From assembly GCA_937923355.1 (NCBI GenBank), contig CALAIO010000001.1, forward strand, positions 1 to 7,201: 7,201 nt of DNA. The letters are read 5' to 3'. A model generated the notes under the pieces. It was not told the DNA's origin. It was given only the letters and a program-made list of their open reading frames with translations, and did no database searches. Both the position numbers and the translations under genes were made by a program. Shown here one piece after another: positions 1 through 5,714 of the stretch. Position 1 is the first letter of the stretch. Every line of letters begins with the position of its first letter. This DNA comes from an uncultured Rhizobiaceae group bacterium. Lineage in GTDB: Bacteria; Pseudomonadota; Alphaproteobacteria; Rhizobiales; Rhizobiaceae.

Positions 1-90
1 AATGTGCTTTGAAAGGTCGCGTAGTTTACCCGCACTATCAATCATGCCCGGTTTTTCAGAGCCTGCCTTACCATAGCGTACCAATTTCAT
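1..90 (-). CDS. Fumarylacetoacetate hydrolase-family protein, N-terminal fragment
   Basis: The first 30 codons of a gene that runs off the left edge of the window, read on the minus strand from ATG at 90-88. The peptide begins MKLVRYGKAGSEKPGMID and continues to RDLSKHI. This opening (MKL-x-RYG ... EKPG-[LM]-ID ... G-[KR]-[IL]-RDLS) is the N-terminal signature of the FAH superfamily, which includes ureidoglycolate lyase-like, 2-keto-4-pentenoate hydratase-like and 2,4-diketo-3-deoxy-L-fuconate hydrolase-like enzymes. Those enzymes hydrolyse or hydrate C-C or C-O bonds of diketo and related acids with a divalent metal. The metal-binding residues lie in the missing C-terminal part, so the substrate cannot be assigned. 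A GGAAGG Shine-Dalgarno sequence 8 bases upstream supports the start. It is transcribed in the same direction as the tRNA-Glu gene behind it. Confidence 0.8.
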   Translation of the reverse strand, partial: MKLVRYGKAGSEKPGMIDSAGKLRDLSKHI

Positions 91-98
91 GAGATTTG

Positions 99-104
99 CC
101 TTCC
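99..104 (-). promoter_or_regulatory. Ribosome-binding site of the FAH-family gene
   Basis: Reads GGAAGG on the minus strand, 8 bases before the ATG at 90-88. It fixes the start of the partial FAH-family gene. Confidence 0.65.
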
Positions 105-124
105 AATAAAGAAAATTACGAAAC

Positions 125-153
125 ACAAAAACAACAACGCCATGACAAGTCAA
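125..153 (-). promoter_or_regulatory. Possible sigma-70 promoter of the FAH-family gene
   Basis: On the minus strand a good -35 box, TTGACT (153-148), is followed after 17 bases by TTTTGT (130-125), a poor -10 box. The predicted start near 118 would give a leader of about 28 bases. Only the -35 half is convincing. Read-through from the tRNA-Glu promoter is an alternative, because no terminator is visible between them. Confidence 0.3.
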
Positions 154-198
154 GGTGCTGATGGGGGCGTGCTAAATTATATGGAGGATAAATAACAC

Positions 199-273
199 TG
201 GTACTCCCTAGGGGAATCGAACCCCTCTTTCCAGGTTGAAAACCTGGCGTCCTAACCGATAGACGAAGGGAGC
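199..273 (-). tRNA. tRNA-Glu (anticodon UUC)
   Basis: A complete cloverleaf on the minus strand, 75 nt including an encoded CCA (201-199). The acceptor strands are GCTCCCT (273-267) and AGGGAGT (209-203), with discriminator A at 202. The anticodon stem-loop reads CCAGG-TTTTCAA-CCTGG, giving anticodon TTC for glutamate. The T arm reads AGGGG-TTCGATT-CCCCT. The first acceptor pair is a G1-U72 wobble. The gene lies between the DUF882-type lipoprotein gene and the FAH-family gene, on the same strand as both. Confidence 0.97.
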
Positions 274-287
274 ATCAGTGTGAGCGT

Positions 288-316
288 TGTATAGAAGCGA
301 ATTCACAAAGCTTCAA
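288..316 (-). promoter_or_regulatory. Sigma-70 promoter of tRNA-Glu
   Basis: On the minus strand TTGAAG (316-311) is followed after exactly 17 bases by TATACA (293-288). The expected start near 281 lies about 8 bases before the mature tRNA 5' end at 273, a normal short leader. Box quality, spacing and position all agree. Confidence 0.75.
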
Positions 317-392
317 GCGGTATTTTGAGTTTTTTGCAAAAATTTTGAAATTATTTTGTCACAGGCAAAAACTATGAAATCTGTGAGGCTTT

Positions 393-1817
393 TTAAGTCT
401 TTTTACGCTTACGTTTTGCAGACTTGCGACAAGGGTGATGCCAGTCGCGTTTTGAACCGATATCAAAATGAACAGATTTAGTTCTGCAATAGGTGCCAAC
501 ACCACCGCGACCAGGAATTGTTCGTAGGTATTTGGCCAGATTCCACTTTGAAACGCCTTCTACCTGAATATCAACTGCCTTACAGAAGATATGTTGTGAG
601 TTTCGGGCACCACCTGCACGACGGTTGCCTTTAGGACTGCGATAGCCAGACGTAATAATTGGTTTTTTGCCGTAGCGTCTTTCAACTTGCTTCAAAATTC
701 TAAGCACACCGGGCTTCAGACAGGCAACCTGAACTTTTGAATGCTGAACGCGCAAGCCATTTGGCGAAAGGCGCCCAAATGAACCAACTGCTGCAACCTT
801 TGTTGCGTTATTGGTTTTAGATGTGTCTGGGCCTTCGTTCTTAATACCAAAAATTTCATTGTTGGACTTAACACCAGGTAATGCGTTTCCACTATCGTTC
901 GTGGTTGTACGTGCGCTTGCTACAATTGTTTTTGGTTTTGTAACTTTTGGCTTGGTAATTTTGCGCTTTGGGCGTTCTGCTACTGAATTAGCCGTTGATA
1001 TTCTCGATGATGCCCTTGAGCCTCTGTCAACCTTTGGTTTTTTTACACTTGCTGAAGGTCGGGGCGTTTTTTCTTTTGGTGTGAACAGTTTTTCAAAGAA
1101 GGTTTTCTTTTTGACAACTTCTGTCTGAGGCGCTTCGACACTTGGTGCTGCTTCGACAGTCGGCGATAAAGAAGCAACTTCAACAGATTGGTGAGATGTC
1201 TGCGCGACAGTAGTTGCGCTTTGTTGTGCTTGAGCAGGGCTAGGCGCAGGTATGACTACTGCTGGCGCAGGCGTTGCTGTAGCTTGAGGTGCGTTTTGTT
1301 GCACGGTACTTTGAATTTGTGCAGTTTGGCTTGCAACAGTTTGCGTTTGTGGCTGTGTTGTTGCTGCTGCGATTACATTTGCTGTTGGCACTTGAGTAGG
1401 TGTTTGCGCTACAGCGAGTGTTGTAGGTGTTTGATTAGCAATCTGTGTCTGCGTTGCGGTTTCCGCAATCGGCGCAGTTGGTGTTGCAGTACTTACTTGT
1501 GCAACATTTGCAGTTGGACGCGGTGCCTTGATTGGTATGTTATTACTGGTAGCCACTGCTACAGTATTTGTATCAGCCTGACTATCGCCTACAAGCGAAA
1601 CACCTGTTGGCACTGGTTGGGTAACTTGTTGGCCATTAAAATCGAGCGCTGATTGTTGTGAAACACATCCAGAAATAGCCAAAACAGCCAAAGCACTCGT
1701 AAGTCCTTTTGTGTATCTGGACAAAACTGTGTTTTTTGTTGCTAGAGGCAAATTAAAACCGATATGTTTTATGTTTCTATACAAACTACAAGCGTGCCCT
1801 AGATTTATATTTCTCAA
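393..1817 (-). CDS. Putative lipoprotein with a long Ala/Thr/Gln/Pro linker and C-terminal M15/DUF882 peptidase-like domain
   Basis: 474 codons if the first in-frame start (TTG at 1817) is used. No ATG precedes the signal sequence, so the start is uncertain; TTG codons at residues 12 and 32 are alternatives, and none has a strong Shine-Dalgarno sequence. Residues about 33-51 form a hydrophobic signal ending in the lipobox LAISGC (Cys51), so the protein is probably lipid-anchored in the cell envelope. Residues about 60-235 are a low-complexity Ala/Thr/Gln/Pro/Val linker, and 236-310 are Lys/Arg/Pro-rich. The C-terminus (about 345-463) matches the YcbK-like DUF882/Peptidase M15_3 family: SGYRSP (390-395), SQH with His409, AVDI with Asp416, and SVHFD with His450. 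These are the expected zinc ligands of D-Ala-D-Ala-type or murein peptidases. Cysteines 366, 412, 444 and 463 could form disulfides. The tail is very basic. Peptidoglycan cleavage or binding is inferred from the family. Confidence 0.85.
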   Translation of the reverse strand: MRNINLGHACSLYRNIKHIGFNLPLATKNTVLSRYTKGLTSALAVLAISGCVSQQSALDFNGQQVTQPVPTGVSLVGDSQADTNTVAVATSNNIPIKAPRPTANVAQVSTATPTAPIAETATQTQIANQTPTTLAVAQTPTQVPTANVIAAATTQPQTQTVASQTAQIQSTVQQNAPQATATPAPAVVIPAPSPAQAQQSATTVAQTSHQSVEVASLSPTVEAAPSVEAPQTEVVKKKTFFEKLFTPKEKTPRPSASVKKPKVDRGSRASSRISTANSVAERPKRKITKPKVTKPKTIVASARTTTNDSGNALPGVKSNNEIFGIKNEGPDTSKTNNATKVAAVGSFGRLSPNGLRVQHSKVQVACLKPGVLRILKQVERRYGKKPIITSGYRSPKGNRRAGGARNSQHIFCKAVDIQVEGVSKWNLAKYLRTIPGRGGVGTYCRTKSVHFDIGSKRDWHHPCRKSAKRKRKKT

Positions 1818-1893
1818 TTGCGCTATTTAAATGTGAAATTAGTAATAAAATCAAACTCAAATACGCATTTTCAGCCTTGTGCAACTTGCAATA

Positions 1894-1921
1894 TTTATAG
1901 TTAACAAAACGTAATTGTCAG
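1894..1921 (-). promoter_or_regulatory. Sigma-70 promoter of the DUF882-type lipoprotein gene
   Basis: On the minus strand CTGACA (1921-1916) is followed after 16 bases by TATAAA (1899-1894). Transcription would begin near 1887, leaving an AT-rich leader of about 70 bases to the first possible start at 1817, and longer if a downstream start is used. It is one of the better promoter matches in the window. Confidence 0.6.
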
Positions 1922-1939
1922 CCAAAATAAACGTGATTG

Positions 1940-1975
1940 CAGCCCCAAACCTTAGCTAGAGCTAAAATAAGGCTG
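1940..1975. repeat. Two-tier inverted repeat upstream of the lipoprotein promoter
   Basis: CAGCC (1940-1944) pairs with GGCTG (1971-1975). Inside it TTAGC (1952-1956) pairs with GCTAA (1961-1965) around a 4-base loop, with an internal loop between the two stems. An A-run follows on the plus strand, so there is no U-tract after it on the minus strand, and it is not a standard terminator for glyoxalase I. It sits about 20 bases upstream of the -35 box of the lipoprotein gene. It could be an operator-like dyad or a degenerate terminator. Confidence 0.35.
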
Positions 1976-2010
1976 AAAAAAGTCATATTTGGATTCTTGC
2001 AGGATTAATA

Positions 2011-2030
2011 AACCGAAAATTAGAACGGTT
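2011..2030 (-). terminator. Weak hairpin just after the glyoxalase I stop codon
   Basis: On the minus strand, directly after the TAG stop, AACCG (2030-2026) pairs with CGGTT (2015-2011) across a 10-base AT-rich loop and is followed by TATTAAT. The stem is only 5 bp and there is no true U-run, so this is at best a weak terminator. Confidence 0.25.
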
Positions 2031-2483
2031 CTACCATTCGCCAGTATTACCCATACTTTTCCATGGTTCCATAGGCTCCAAAGCATCGCCTTTTTGCAAT
2101 AATTCAATTGATATGTTGTCAGGCGAGCGGATAAAGGCCATGTAACCGTCACGAGGCGGGCGATTGATTGTTACGCCTTTATCCATAAGATCAGCGCAGG
2201 TTTTGTGGATGTCATCAACGGCATAAGCCAAATGCCCGAAGTTTCTTCCGCCTTTGTAATCTTCGGGATCCCAATTGTACGTCAGTTCAAGGCATGGCGT
2301 GCGATCTGTGCTCGCCTTGTCTTTGTTTGATTCCAGATCATCGGGCGCACTAAGAAAAATATTGGTAAATCGCCCTGCATCACTGTCGTATCGATAAACC
2401 TCAACCATGCCTAACTTGTTACAGTAAAAGTCGAGTGATTCTTCCAAATTCTTGATACGAACCATTGTATGAAGGTATTTCAT
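2031..2483 (-). CDS. gloA: Lactoylglutathione lyase (glyoxalase I)
   Basis: A 150-residue single-domain glyoxalase I of the VOC superfamily. It isomerises the hemithioacetal of methylglyoxal and glutathione to S-lactoylglutathione in the cytoplasm, the first step of methylglyoxal detoxification. The protein opens MKYLHTMVRIKNLEESLDFY, the family's N-terminal signature, and carries LELTYNW (65-71), GRNFGHLAY (79-87) and SPDNISIELL (120-129). The expected metal ligands are all present: His5, Glu66, His84 and Glu127, the same pattern as the nickel-type enzyme of E. coli. Length is normal for the proteobacterial enzyme, slightly longer at the C-terminus (EPWKSMGNTGEW), as often seen in alphaproteobacteria. 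The ATG at 2483 has an AGAGAAG ribosome-binding sequence about 6 bases upstream. It is divergent from the cold-shock gene across a 170-base spacer in which I see no good minus-strand promoter. Confidence 0.95.
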   Translation of the reverse strand: MKYLHTMVRIKNLEESLDFYCNKLGMVEVYRYDSDAGRFTNIFLSAPDDLESNKDKASTDRTPCLELTYNWDPEDYKGGRNFGHLAYAVDDIHKTCADLMDKGVTINRPPRDGYMAFIRSPDNISIELLQKGDALEPMEPWKSMGNTGEW

Positions 2484-2578
2484 GAGGCTTCTCTTTCTGG
2501 TTTTTCCAATTTTCTGTGGATTTACTTATTACTTTTGCACAGTCTTGCAAGAGTTAAGGCTTTTTTTACGTTTAGCAC

Positions 2579-2609
2579 TTGCAGGGCTGACCTAGACGAG
2601 TGCTATTAT
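2579..2609 (+). promoter_or_regulatory. Possible promoter of the double cold-shock gene
   Basis: TATTAT (2604-2609) is a good -10 box. The best -35 candidate is TTGCAG (2579-2584), with a long 19-base spacer, or 18 if CTATTA is taken as the -10. Transcription would begin near 2616, leaving a leader of about 38 bases, much shorter than the long cold-responsive leader of E. coli cspA. Confidence 0.4.
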
Positions 2610-2653
2610 GAAACAGAATCAGTAATTAGTTATGCGGTAATTGAGAGTAAGCC

Positions 2654-3235
2654 ATGACGGGGGATAAAAATAATCTAGATTTCGACGTCTCCAAAAGAGA
2701 AAGCTCTGCTGATGGGGAAACAGCGGACGTCGTTGAGATTGCAGGTTTCATCAAATGGTTTGATGTTTCCAAGGGTTTTGGTTTCATTGTACCGGATGAA
2801 AAAATTTCAGACGTACTCATTCACGTAACAACATTGCGCAGGGACGGTTTCCAAACAGCCCTTGAAGGTGCTCGTATCGTTTGTGAAGTTGTCAAGCGTG
2901 AGCGTGGATATCAAGCATTTCGTGTTTTATCCATGGACGATTCTACTGCAACGCATCCTCTCCAAAAAGAAGGCGGCAAAACGCATTTCGATGTTAAGGC
3001 TGACAGTGATCTTGAACGCGTACAAGTCAAGTGGTTCAACCGCAACAAAGGTTATGGTTTTGTAACCCGCGGAAGCGAAGATATATTTGTGCACATGGAA
3101 ACCTTACGCCGCTTTGGTCTTACTGAATTGCGCCCTGGTCAATATGTACTTGTTAGATTCGGCAATGGTCCAAAAGGTTTAATGGCAGCAGAAATTTTCC
3201 CTGATAATGAAGACAGAACTATTCAACCCAACTAA
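2654..3235 (+). CDS. Double cold-shock-domain protein (CspA family)
   Basis: 193 residues with two cold-shock domains in tandem. The first, about residues 28-93, has the RNP1-type motif KGFGFI (40-45) and RNP2-type motif VLIHV (54-58). The second, about 122-182, has KGYGFV (132-137) and DIFVHM (143-148). Each begins with the usual [IV]KWF aromatic strand (IKWFD, VKWFN). These aromatic motifs bind single-stranded RNA or DNA. Two-domain proteins of about 190 residues are a recognised alphaproteobacterial form, whereas most bacterial Csps are about 70 residues with one domain. An acidic N-terminal segment (1-27) and a polar linker (about 94-120) flank the domains. The ATG is preceded by GAGAG with 6 bases of spacing. 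Role: probably RNA chaperone or post-transcriptional regulator; cold induction cannot be judged from sequence. Confidence 0.95.
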   Translation: MTGDKNNLDFDVSKRESSADGETADVVEIAGFIKWFDVSKGFGFIVPDEKISDVLIHVTTLRRDGFQTALEGARIVCEVVKRERGYQAFRVLSMDDSTATHPLQKEGGKTHFDVKADSDLERVQVKWFNRNKGYGFVTRGSEDIFVHMETLRRFGLTELRPGQYVLVRFGNGPKGLMAAEIFPDNEDRTIQPN

Positions 3236-3307
3236 TTCTGTCTGTTTCGCTTTCACTGCACACTCCTGCCATAGTTAGAGATTACTTCACATTATCTGGA
3301 TAAGTGA

Positions 3308-3336
3308 TTCAAGCGATTGGGAAATCTTCTTATTGT
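3308..3336 (+). promoter_or_regulatory. Possible promoter of the DUF192 gene
   Basis: TTCAAG (3308-3313) and TATTGT (3331-3336) are separated by 17 bases. The predicted start near 3343 gives a leader of about 31 bases to the GTG. Both boxes are only moderate matches. Co-transcription with the cold-shock gene 138 bases upstream is also possible, since no terminator is seen between them. Confidence 0.35.
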
Positions 3337-3373
3337 GCTTGATAAAGATTAATATGGAAAGTGACCGTAATTC

Positions 3374-3865
3374 GTGTTTTCGAAAGCATCTTTAAAGCCA
3401 CTTCTTAGCTTTTTTCAACTGCTGTTATTTATGATGTTTGCAACAGCAAGTTTAGCTCAGACAAAACCTGATCCTGCTGCAGTTTTCCCAGTAGAGGCTT
3501 TGGAAATAGTTACCAGCAATGGCGCTTTTAAGTTTTCCGTTGAAATAGCTGACGAGAGTGAAGAGCGCAGTAGAGGGCTAATGTTTCGTGAAACCATGCT
3601 GCCAACACATGGTATGCTGTTTGATTTTGGCGAGACATCGCCAATTATGATGTGGATGAAAAATACACCGCTTTCGCTCGATATGTTGTTTATCAAAGCA
3701 GACGGAATAATTGCACGGATAGCCAGTAATACAGAGCCGTTTTCGACAAGCATTATTTCCTCAGGTGAGCCTGTTTCTCATGTCCTTGAGCTAAATGCCG
3801 GAATGGCGAAACAAATAGGTGCGAAGCCAGGCGATCGTATTATTCATGCGTTTTTCGAGCGCTAA
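3374..3865 (+). CDS. Secreted DUF192 (COG1430) family protein
   Basis: 163 residues beginning at GTG. An in-frame TAA only 6 bases upstream rules out an earlier start, and a purine-rich GGAAAG lies about 12 bases before it. Residues 1-28 look like a Sec signal peptide: basic Lys4/Lys8, a hydrophobic stretch (about 9-25), and cleavage expected after SLA (26-28). The rest is the compact DUF192 domain with its conserved blocks RGLMFR (67-72), GMLFDF (80-85), MWMKNT (93-98), LDMLFI (102-107) and VLELNAG (137-143). The mature protein should be periplasmic. The biochemical function of the family is not established, so none is assigned. It stands between the cold-shock gene and tRNA-Pro on the same strand. 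Confidence 0.92.
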   Translation: MFSKASLKPLLSFFQLLLFMMFATASLAQTKPDPAAVFPVEALEIVTSNGAFKFSVEIADESEERSRGLMFRETMLPTHGMLFDFGETSPIMMWMKNTPLSLDMLFIKADGIIARIASNTEPFSTSIISSGEPVSHVLELNAGMAKQIGAKPGDRIIHAFFER

Positions 3866-3908
3866 TATTAAATAAACGAATTTTCTTCAATTAATCTGTA
3901 TTTCTGGC

Positions 3909-3937
3909 TTGCGCGAAATAACTGGTCAGTGTAGTGA
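3909..3937 (+). promoter_or_regulatory. Possible promoter of tRNA-Pro
   Basis: TTGCGC (3909-3914) and TAGTGA (3932-3937) are separated by 17 bases. The predicted start near 3944 is about 13 bases before the mature tRNA. The -10 box is poor, but position and spacing fit. Confidence 0.35.
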
Positions 3938-3943
3938 ATTCCA

Positions 3944-3956
3944 CGACTTGATAAGT

Positions 3957-3958
<2 letters not shown>
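3944..3958. repeat. Perfect 6-bp hairpin overlapping the tRNA-Pro 5' end
   Basis: CGACTT (3944-3949) and AAGTCG (3953-3958) form a perfect stem around a GAT loop. The last two bases of the repeat are the first two bases of mature tRNA-Pro, so the leader could compete with the acceptor stem or mark the RNase P site. Confidence 0.5.
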
Positions 3959-4033
<75 letters not shown>

Positions 4034-4069
4034 TCAAGACTAATTCCTGAAACAAGTTGATTGAAAACA

Positions 4070-4375
4070 ATGTCTGCAAGAATTTTCAAGCCCGCAAAAA
4101 CAGCAATGCAGTCTGGCAAAGCCAAGACAGATGGATGGGTTTTGGAGTTCGAAGCGCAGAGTGCGCGTCAGGTTGAGCCTTTAATGGGTTATACCAGTTC
4201 TTCCGATACAAAATCTCAAATCAAGCTTGAGTTCAAAACACTGGAAGATGCAAAAGTTTACGCAGAGAAAAACGGCATTGCCTATTCGGTTCAAAAACCG
4301 CAAAAAGCAAAGCGCCGTATTATGTCTTATGCGGAAAACTTTAGCACAGACCGGTCTTTGCCTTGGACACATTGA
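4070..4375 (+). CDS. NDUFS4-like electron-transport complex I accessory subunit
   Basis: 101 residues from ATG 4070, beginning MSARIFKPAKTAMQSGKA. It belongs to the ETC_C1_NDUFS4 family (PF04800), the bacterial counterpart of the mitochondrial 18-kDa (AQDQ) subunit of NADH:ubiquinone oxidoreductase, found in alphaproteobacteria. Diagnostic blocks are SGKAKTDGWVLEFE (about 15-28), PLMGYTSSSD (about 37-46), AEKNGIAYSV (about 65-74), and the C-terminal SYAENF ... PWTH. It should sit at the NADH-oxidising arm of complex I. A TTG at 4061 would add three residues (MKT) and is less likely, because family members begin MSARI. No Shine-Dalgarno sequence or promoter is visible in the 36-base gap after tRNA-Pro, so it may be expressed from the tRNA transcript after 3' processing. 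Confidence 0.93.
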   Translation: MSARIFKPAKTAMQSGKAKTDGWVLEFEAQSARQVEPLMGYTSSSDTKSQIKLEFKTLEDAKVYAEKNGIAYSVQKPQKAKRRIMSYAENFSTDRSLPWTH

Positions 4376-4415
4376 TTCAGGCTTGAAAATTTAAGAATTA
4401 TTCTAAATCTGCGAC

Positions 4416-4443
4416 TTGTCAGAATCATCCAAAACTTGATACA
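4416..4443 (+). promoter_or_regulatory. Probable promoter of tRNA-Arg
   Basis: TTGTCA (4416-4421), 16 bases, then GATACA (4438-4443). The predicted start near 4450 lies about 5 bases before the mature tRNA, a good fit for a tRNA promoter. Confidence 0.5.
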
Positions 4444-4454
4444 CAGTTCACAGT

Positions 4455-4531
4455 GGTCCCTTAGCTCAGCTGGATAGAGCGTCTGCCTTCTAAGCAGAAT
4501 GTCGGAGGTTCGAATCCTCCAGGGATCACCA
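4455..4531 (+). tRNA. tRNA-Arg (anticodon UCU)
   Basis: A complete 77-nt cloverleaf with encoded CCA (4529-4531). The acceptor strands are GGTCCCT (4455-4461) and AGGGATC (4521-4527), with one G2-U71 wobble and discriminator A at 4528. The anticodon stem-loop is TCTGC-CTTCTAA-GCAGA with anticodon TCT (4489-4491), reading AGA/AGG. The T arm is GGAGG-TTCGAAT-CCTCC. The following 227 bases to the next gene hold no recognisable coding sequence, and no integrase or partial tRNA copy marks an integration site. Confidence 0.98.
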
Positions 4532-4722
4532 TTTTCTTTGATTTTAAACCTTGCACATCACTTCTTTCTACGGGCGGTTCAAAGATTGTTACGGTTCGAG
4601 GTTTCTTCTCTCACTTTCAACGTTTTCAAAACAAATTCTGTGTTTGTTTCGCTCTTAACGTGGTCTAAAACGCTGAAAAGTCTCAAAAATTGATGATTCA
4701 TAGTGTTTTAACTTGGGTTTTC

Positions 4723-4728
4723 TATAAT
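4723..4728 (+). promoter_or_regulatory. Perfect -10 box upstream of the 43-residue mini-protein
   Basis: TATAAT (4723-4728), an exact consensus -10. No good -35 lies 16-18 bases upstream (the best is TAGTGT at 4701-4706). Transcription would start near 4735, giving a leader of about 24 bases. Confidence 0.4.
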
Positions 4729-4744
4729 TTTGCAATGAAGCAAC

Positions 4745-4750
4745 AAAGGA
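4745..4750 (+). promoter_or_regulatory. Ribosome-binding site deciding the mini-protein start
   Basis: AAAGGA ends 8 bases before ATG 4759. Neither the upstream in-frame TTG/ATG at 4690-4695 nor the ATG at 4735 has such a site, and both lie at or before the predicted transcription start. This favours 4759. Confidence 0.55.
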
Positions 4751-4758
4751 TTAGCCCC

Positions 4759-4890
4759 ATGTCTAAAGTGCGATCAGAAGAAGATAGAAGACAAATTGAC
4801 AGACGTGTCGAGCAGCAACCAAAAAATGAACCCATTGCTGTTGAGCGTCGCGGTAGTGAAAACCGCTCTGGAAAAGACCGACGCGCATAA
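4759..4890 (+). CDS. Hypothetical 43-residue charged protein with four [DE]RR motifs
   Basis: I do not recognise a characterised family. From ATG 4759 it encodes 43 residues, very rich in Arg, Glu, Asp and Lys and without Cys, Trp or a hydrophobic segment, so it is probably cytoplasmic and largely unstructured. [DE]RR triplets recur at 9-11, 14-16, 29-31 and 40-42, and it ends in SGKDRRA. Comparable RR-rich tails occur in small uncharacterised alphaproteobacterial proteins, but no role can be inferred from that. Support for a real gene is the AAAGGA site 8 bases upstream, the exact TATAAT at 4723, and a stop followed by an inverted repeat shared with the convergent GST gene. Earlier in-frame starts would add 8 residues (ATG 4735) or 23 (TTG 4690), but they are less likely. 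Confidence 0.6.
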   Translation: MSKVRSEEDRRQIDRRVEQQPKNEPIAVERRGSENRSGKDRRA

Positions 4891-4912
4891 AGTTACGTTA
4901 TATCAAAAATGG

Positions 4913-4946
4913 ATTCAGCTCTGACTAACTCTAGCCAGAGCTGAAT
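4913..4946. terminator. 11-bp perfect inverted repeat between convergent genes, probable bidirectional terminator
   Basis: ATTCAGCTCTG (4913-4923) and CAGAGCTGAAT (4936-4946) are exact reverse complements around a 12-base loop. It lies 22 bases after the mini-protein stop and 4 bases after the GST stop. The plus strand has no T-run after it. The minus strand continues CCATTTTTGAT, a short T-run, so it should work better for the GST gene. Confidence 0.6.
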
Positions 4947-4950
4947 TGGC

Positions 4951-5640
4951 TCATGTGTTGTTAACAGTAGGCGCCTTTGCAGCGTCAGCATTATAAAGAT
5001 TGCTGAGACGATCAAACCATTTGCCCACATTTGTATCGTCAGCCACTGGTCGGTAAGCCACAACATCAATCCATTTAAGGACACCAAACAGTGTGTAGTC
5101 AGCGTAGGTTGGTGTATCGCCTCCGAGGTATTCGCTCGTTCCAAGGGTTGCTTCAAAAACAGCTAACCCTTTGGCAAGTGCAGCCTTGGCCGCTTCCTGA
5201 TCATCGTTATTAATATCGACAAGCTTCTTACCAAATTTTGCTTCGCGCGTTTCAACGAAATATGCAGCGCTTTCGTCATCTATGATCTGTGACACGGGAT
5301 AAATCGCCATGGATGCAGCAGTTGCAAAAATCATCATGTTACAAATATTGCTGACAAGTTGTGCATGTGCCTCGGCTTCCGCGTCCTTCATTAACATCGG
5401 CTTGTCCGGGTATTGCGCGTCAAGATACTTGGCAATTTCCCAACTGTCTGAAAACATTTTGCCATTATCATAAATTGCAGGAACGGTTTTATGTTCTTTG
5501 GTGTCACGGTCTCTGAACTGCCAGGCAATGGATTTGAAATCGAGCCCCTTGTGCAAAAGCGCCATACGTGTGCGCCAGACAAAAGGGCTGAATTTAATGT
5601 CTTTGTTTTCTGCGGCAAGTTCGTAAAATTCAATGGTCAT
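4951..5640 (-). CDS. Glutathione S-transferase family protein, LigE/beta-etherase-like
   Basis: 229 residues from ATG 5640. An in-frame TTG at 5670 would add ten residues but lacks support, while GGAA lies 6 bases before the ATG. The N-terminal thioredoxin-like domain (about 1-80) opens MTIEFYELAAENKD and has FSPFVWRTRMALLHKGLDF (17-35), a hallmark of GSTs resembling the LigE etherases. Ser18 is in the usual catalytic position, VP (53-54) is the cis-proline, and SDSWEIAKYLD (64-74) is the glutathione gamma-glutamyl-binding segment. The helical C-terminal domain (about 90-220) carries YLGGDTPTYADYTLFG (171-186), the conserved N-capping/Asp region. It probably conjugates glutathione to an electrophile or cleaves an ether or thioether. 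True lignin beta-etherase activity is unlikely to be deducible from sequence. It converges on the mini-protein gene and is divergent from the MttB-family gene. Confidence 0.9.
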   Translation of the reverse strand: MTIEFYELAAENKDIKFSPFVWRTRMALLHKGLDFKSIAWQFRDRDTKEHKTVPAIYDNGKMFSDSWEIAKYLDAQYPDKPMLMKDAEAEAHAQLVSNICNMMIFATAASMAIYPVSQIIDDESAAYFVETREAKFGKKLVDINNDDQEAAKAALAKGLAVFEATLGTSEYLGGDTPTYADYTLFGVLKWIDVVAYRPVADDTNVGKWFDRLSNLYNADAAKAPTVNNT

Positions 5641-5645
5641 AATCG

Positions 5646-5650
5646 TTTCC
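5646..5650 (-). promoter_or_regulatory. Ribosome-binding site of the GST gene
   Basis: Reads GGAAA on the minus strand. Its GGAA core lies 6 bases before ATG 5640, which supports that start over the upstream TTG at 5670. Confidence 0.5.
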
Positions 5651-5676
5651 GTAATATGTTGAGTATCCAAAAGTCA

Positions 5677-5713
5677 GTAGCATTTTTCTCTCTCATGCTA
5701 CGACTAAATTAGT
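5677..5713. repeat. Two adjacent dyads upstream of the GST gene
   Basis: GTAGCAT (5677-5683) and ATGCTAC (5695-5701) are exact inverted repeats around an 11-base pyrimidine-rich loop. Right beside them ACTAAATTAGT (5703-5713) is an 11-base palindrome. They lie 37-73 bases upstream of the GST ATG, near a possible -10 box TATCAC (minus strand, 5720-5715). They could be an operator or a leader hairpin. Confidence 0.35.
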
Positions 5714-5714
5714 T

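Noticed and set aside
361..392. Possible terminator after the lipoprotein gene (CACAG ... CTGTG)
   Set aside because: Only a 5-bp stem with a 16-base loop and no clean U-tract directly after it on the minus strand.
811..1128. Plus-strand 105-residue hydrophobic frame
   Set aside because: Antisense of the Lys/Pro-rich part of the lipoprotein gene, whose domains, lipobox and promoter support the minus-strand reading.
1188..1652. Plus-strand Cys/Arg/Trp-rich 154-residue frame
   Set aside because: It is the antisense of the Ala/Thr/Gln/Pro-rich linker of the lipoprotein gene. The Cys richness comes from the complement of GCA/ACA-type codons, and there is no independent start signal.
2469..2657. 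Small plus-strand frame in the glyoxalase/cold-shock divergent spacer
   Set aside because: It overlaps the starts of both genes, has no ribosome-binding site, and reads through the cold-shock promoter region with a low-complexity composition.
3288..3306. Hairpin CACATTATCTGGATAAGTG between the cold-shock and DUF192 genes
   Set aside because: The stem is interrupted by a bulge, has a very tight loop and is followed by no T-run, so it is not a credible terminator.
4499..4693. Plus-strand frame starting MSEVRILQGSP
   Set aside because: Its conserved-looking start is the 3' half of tRNA-Arg translated (another common artefact). The remainder has no family features or ribosome-binding site.
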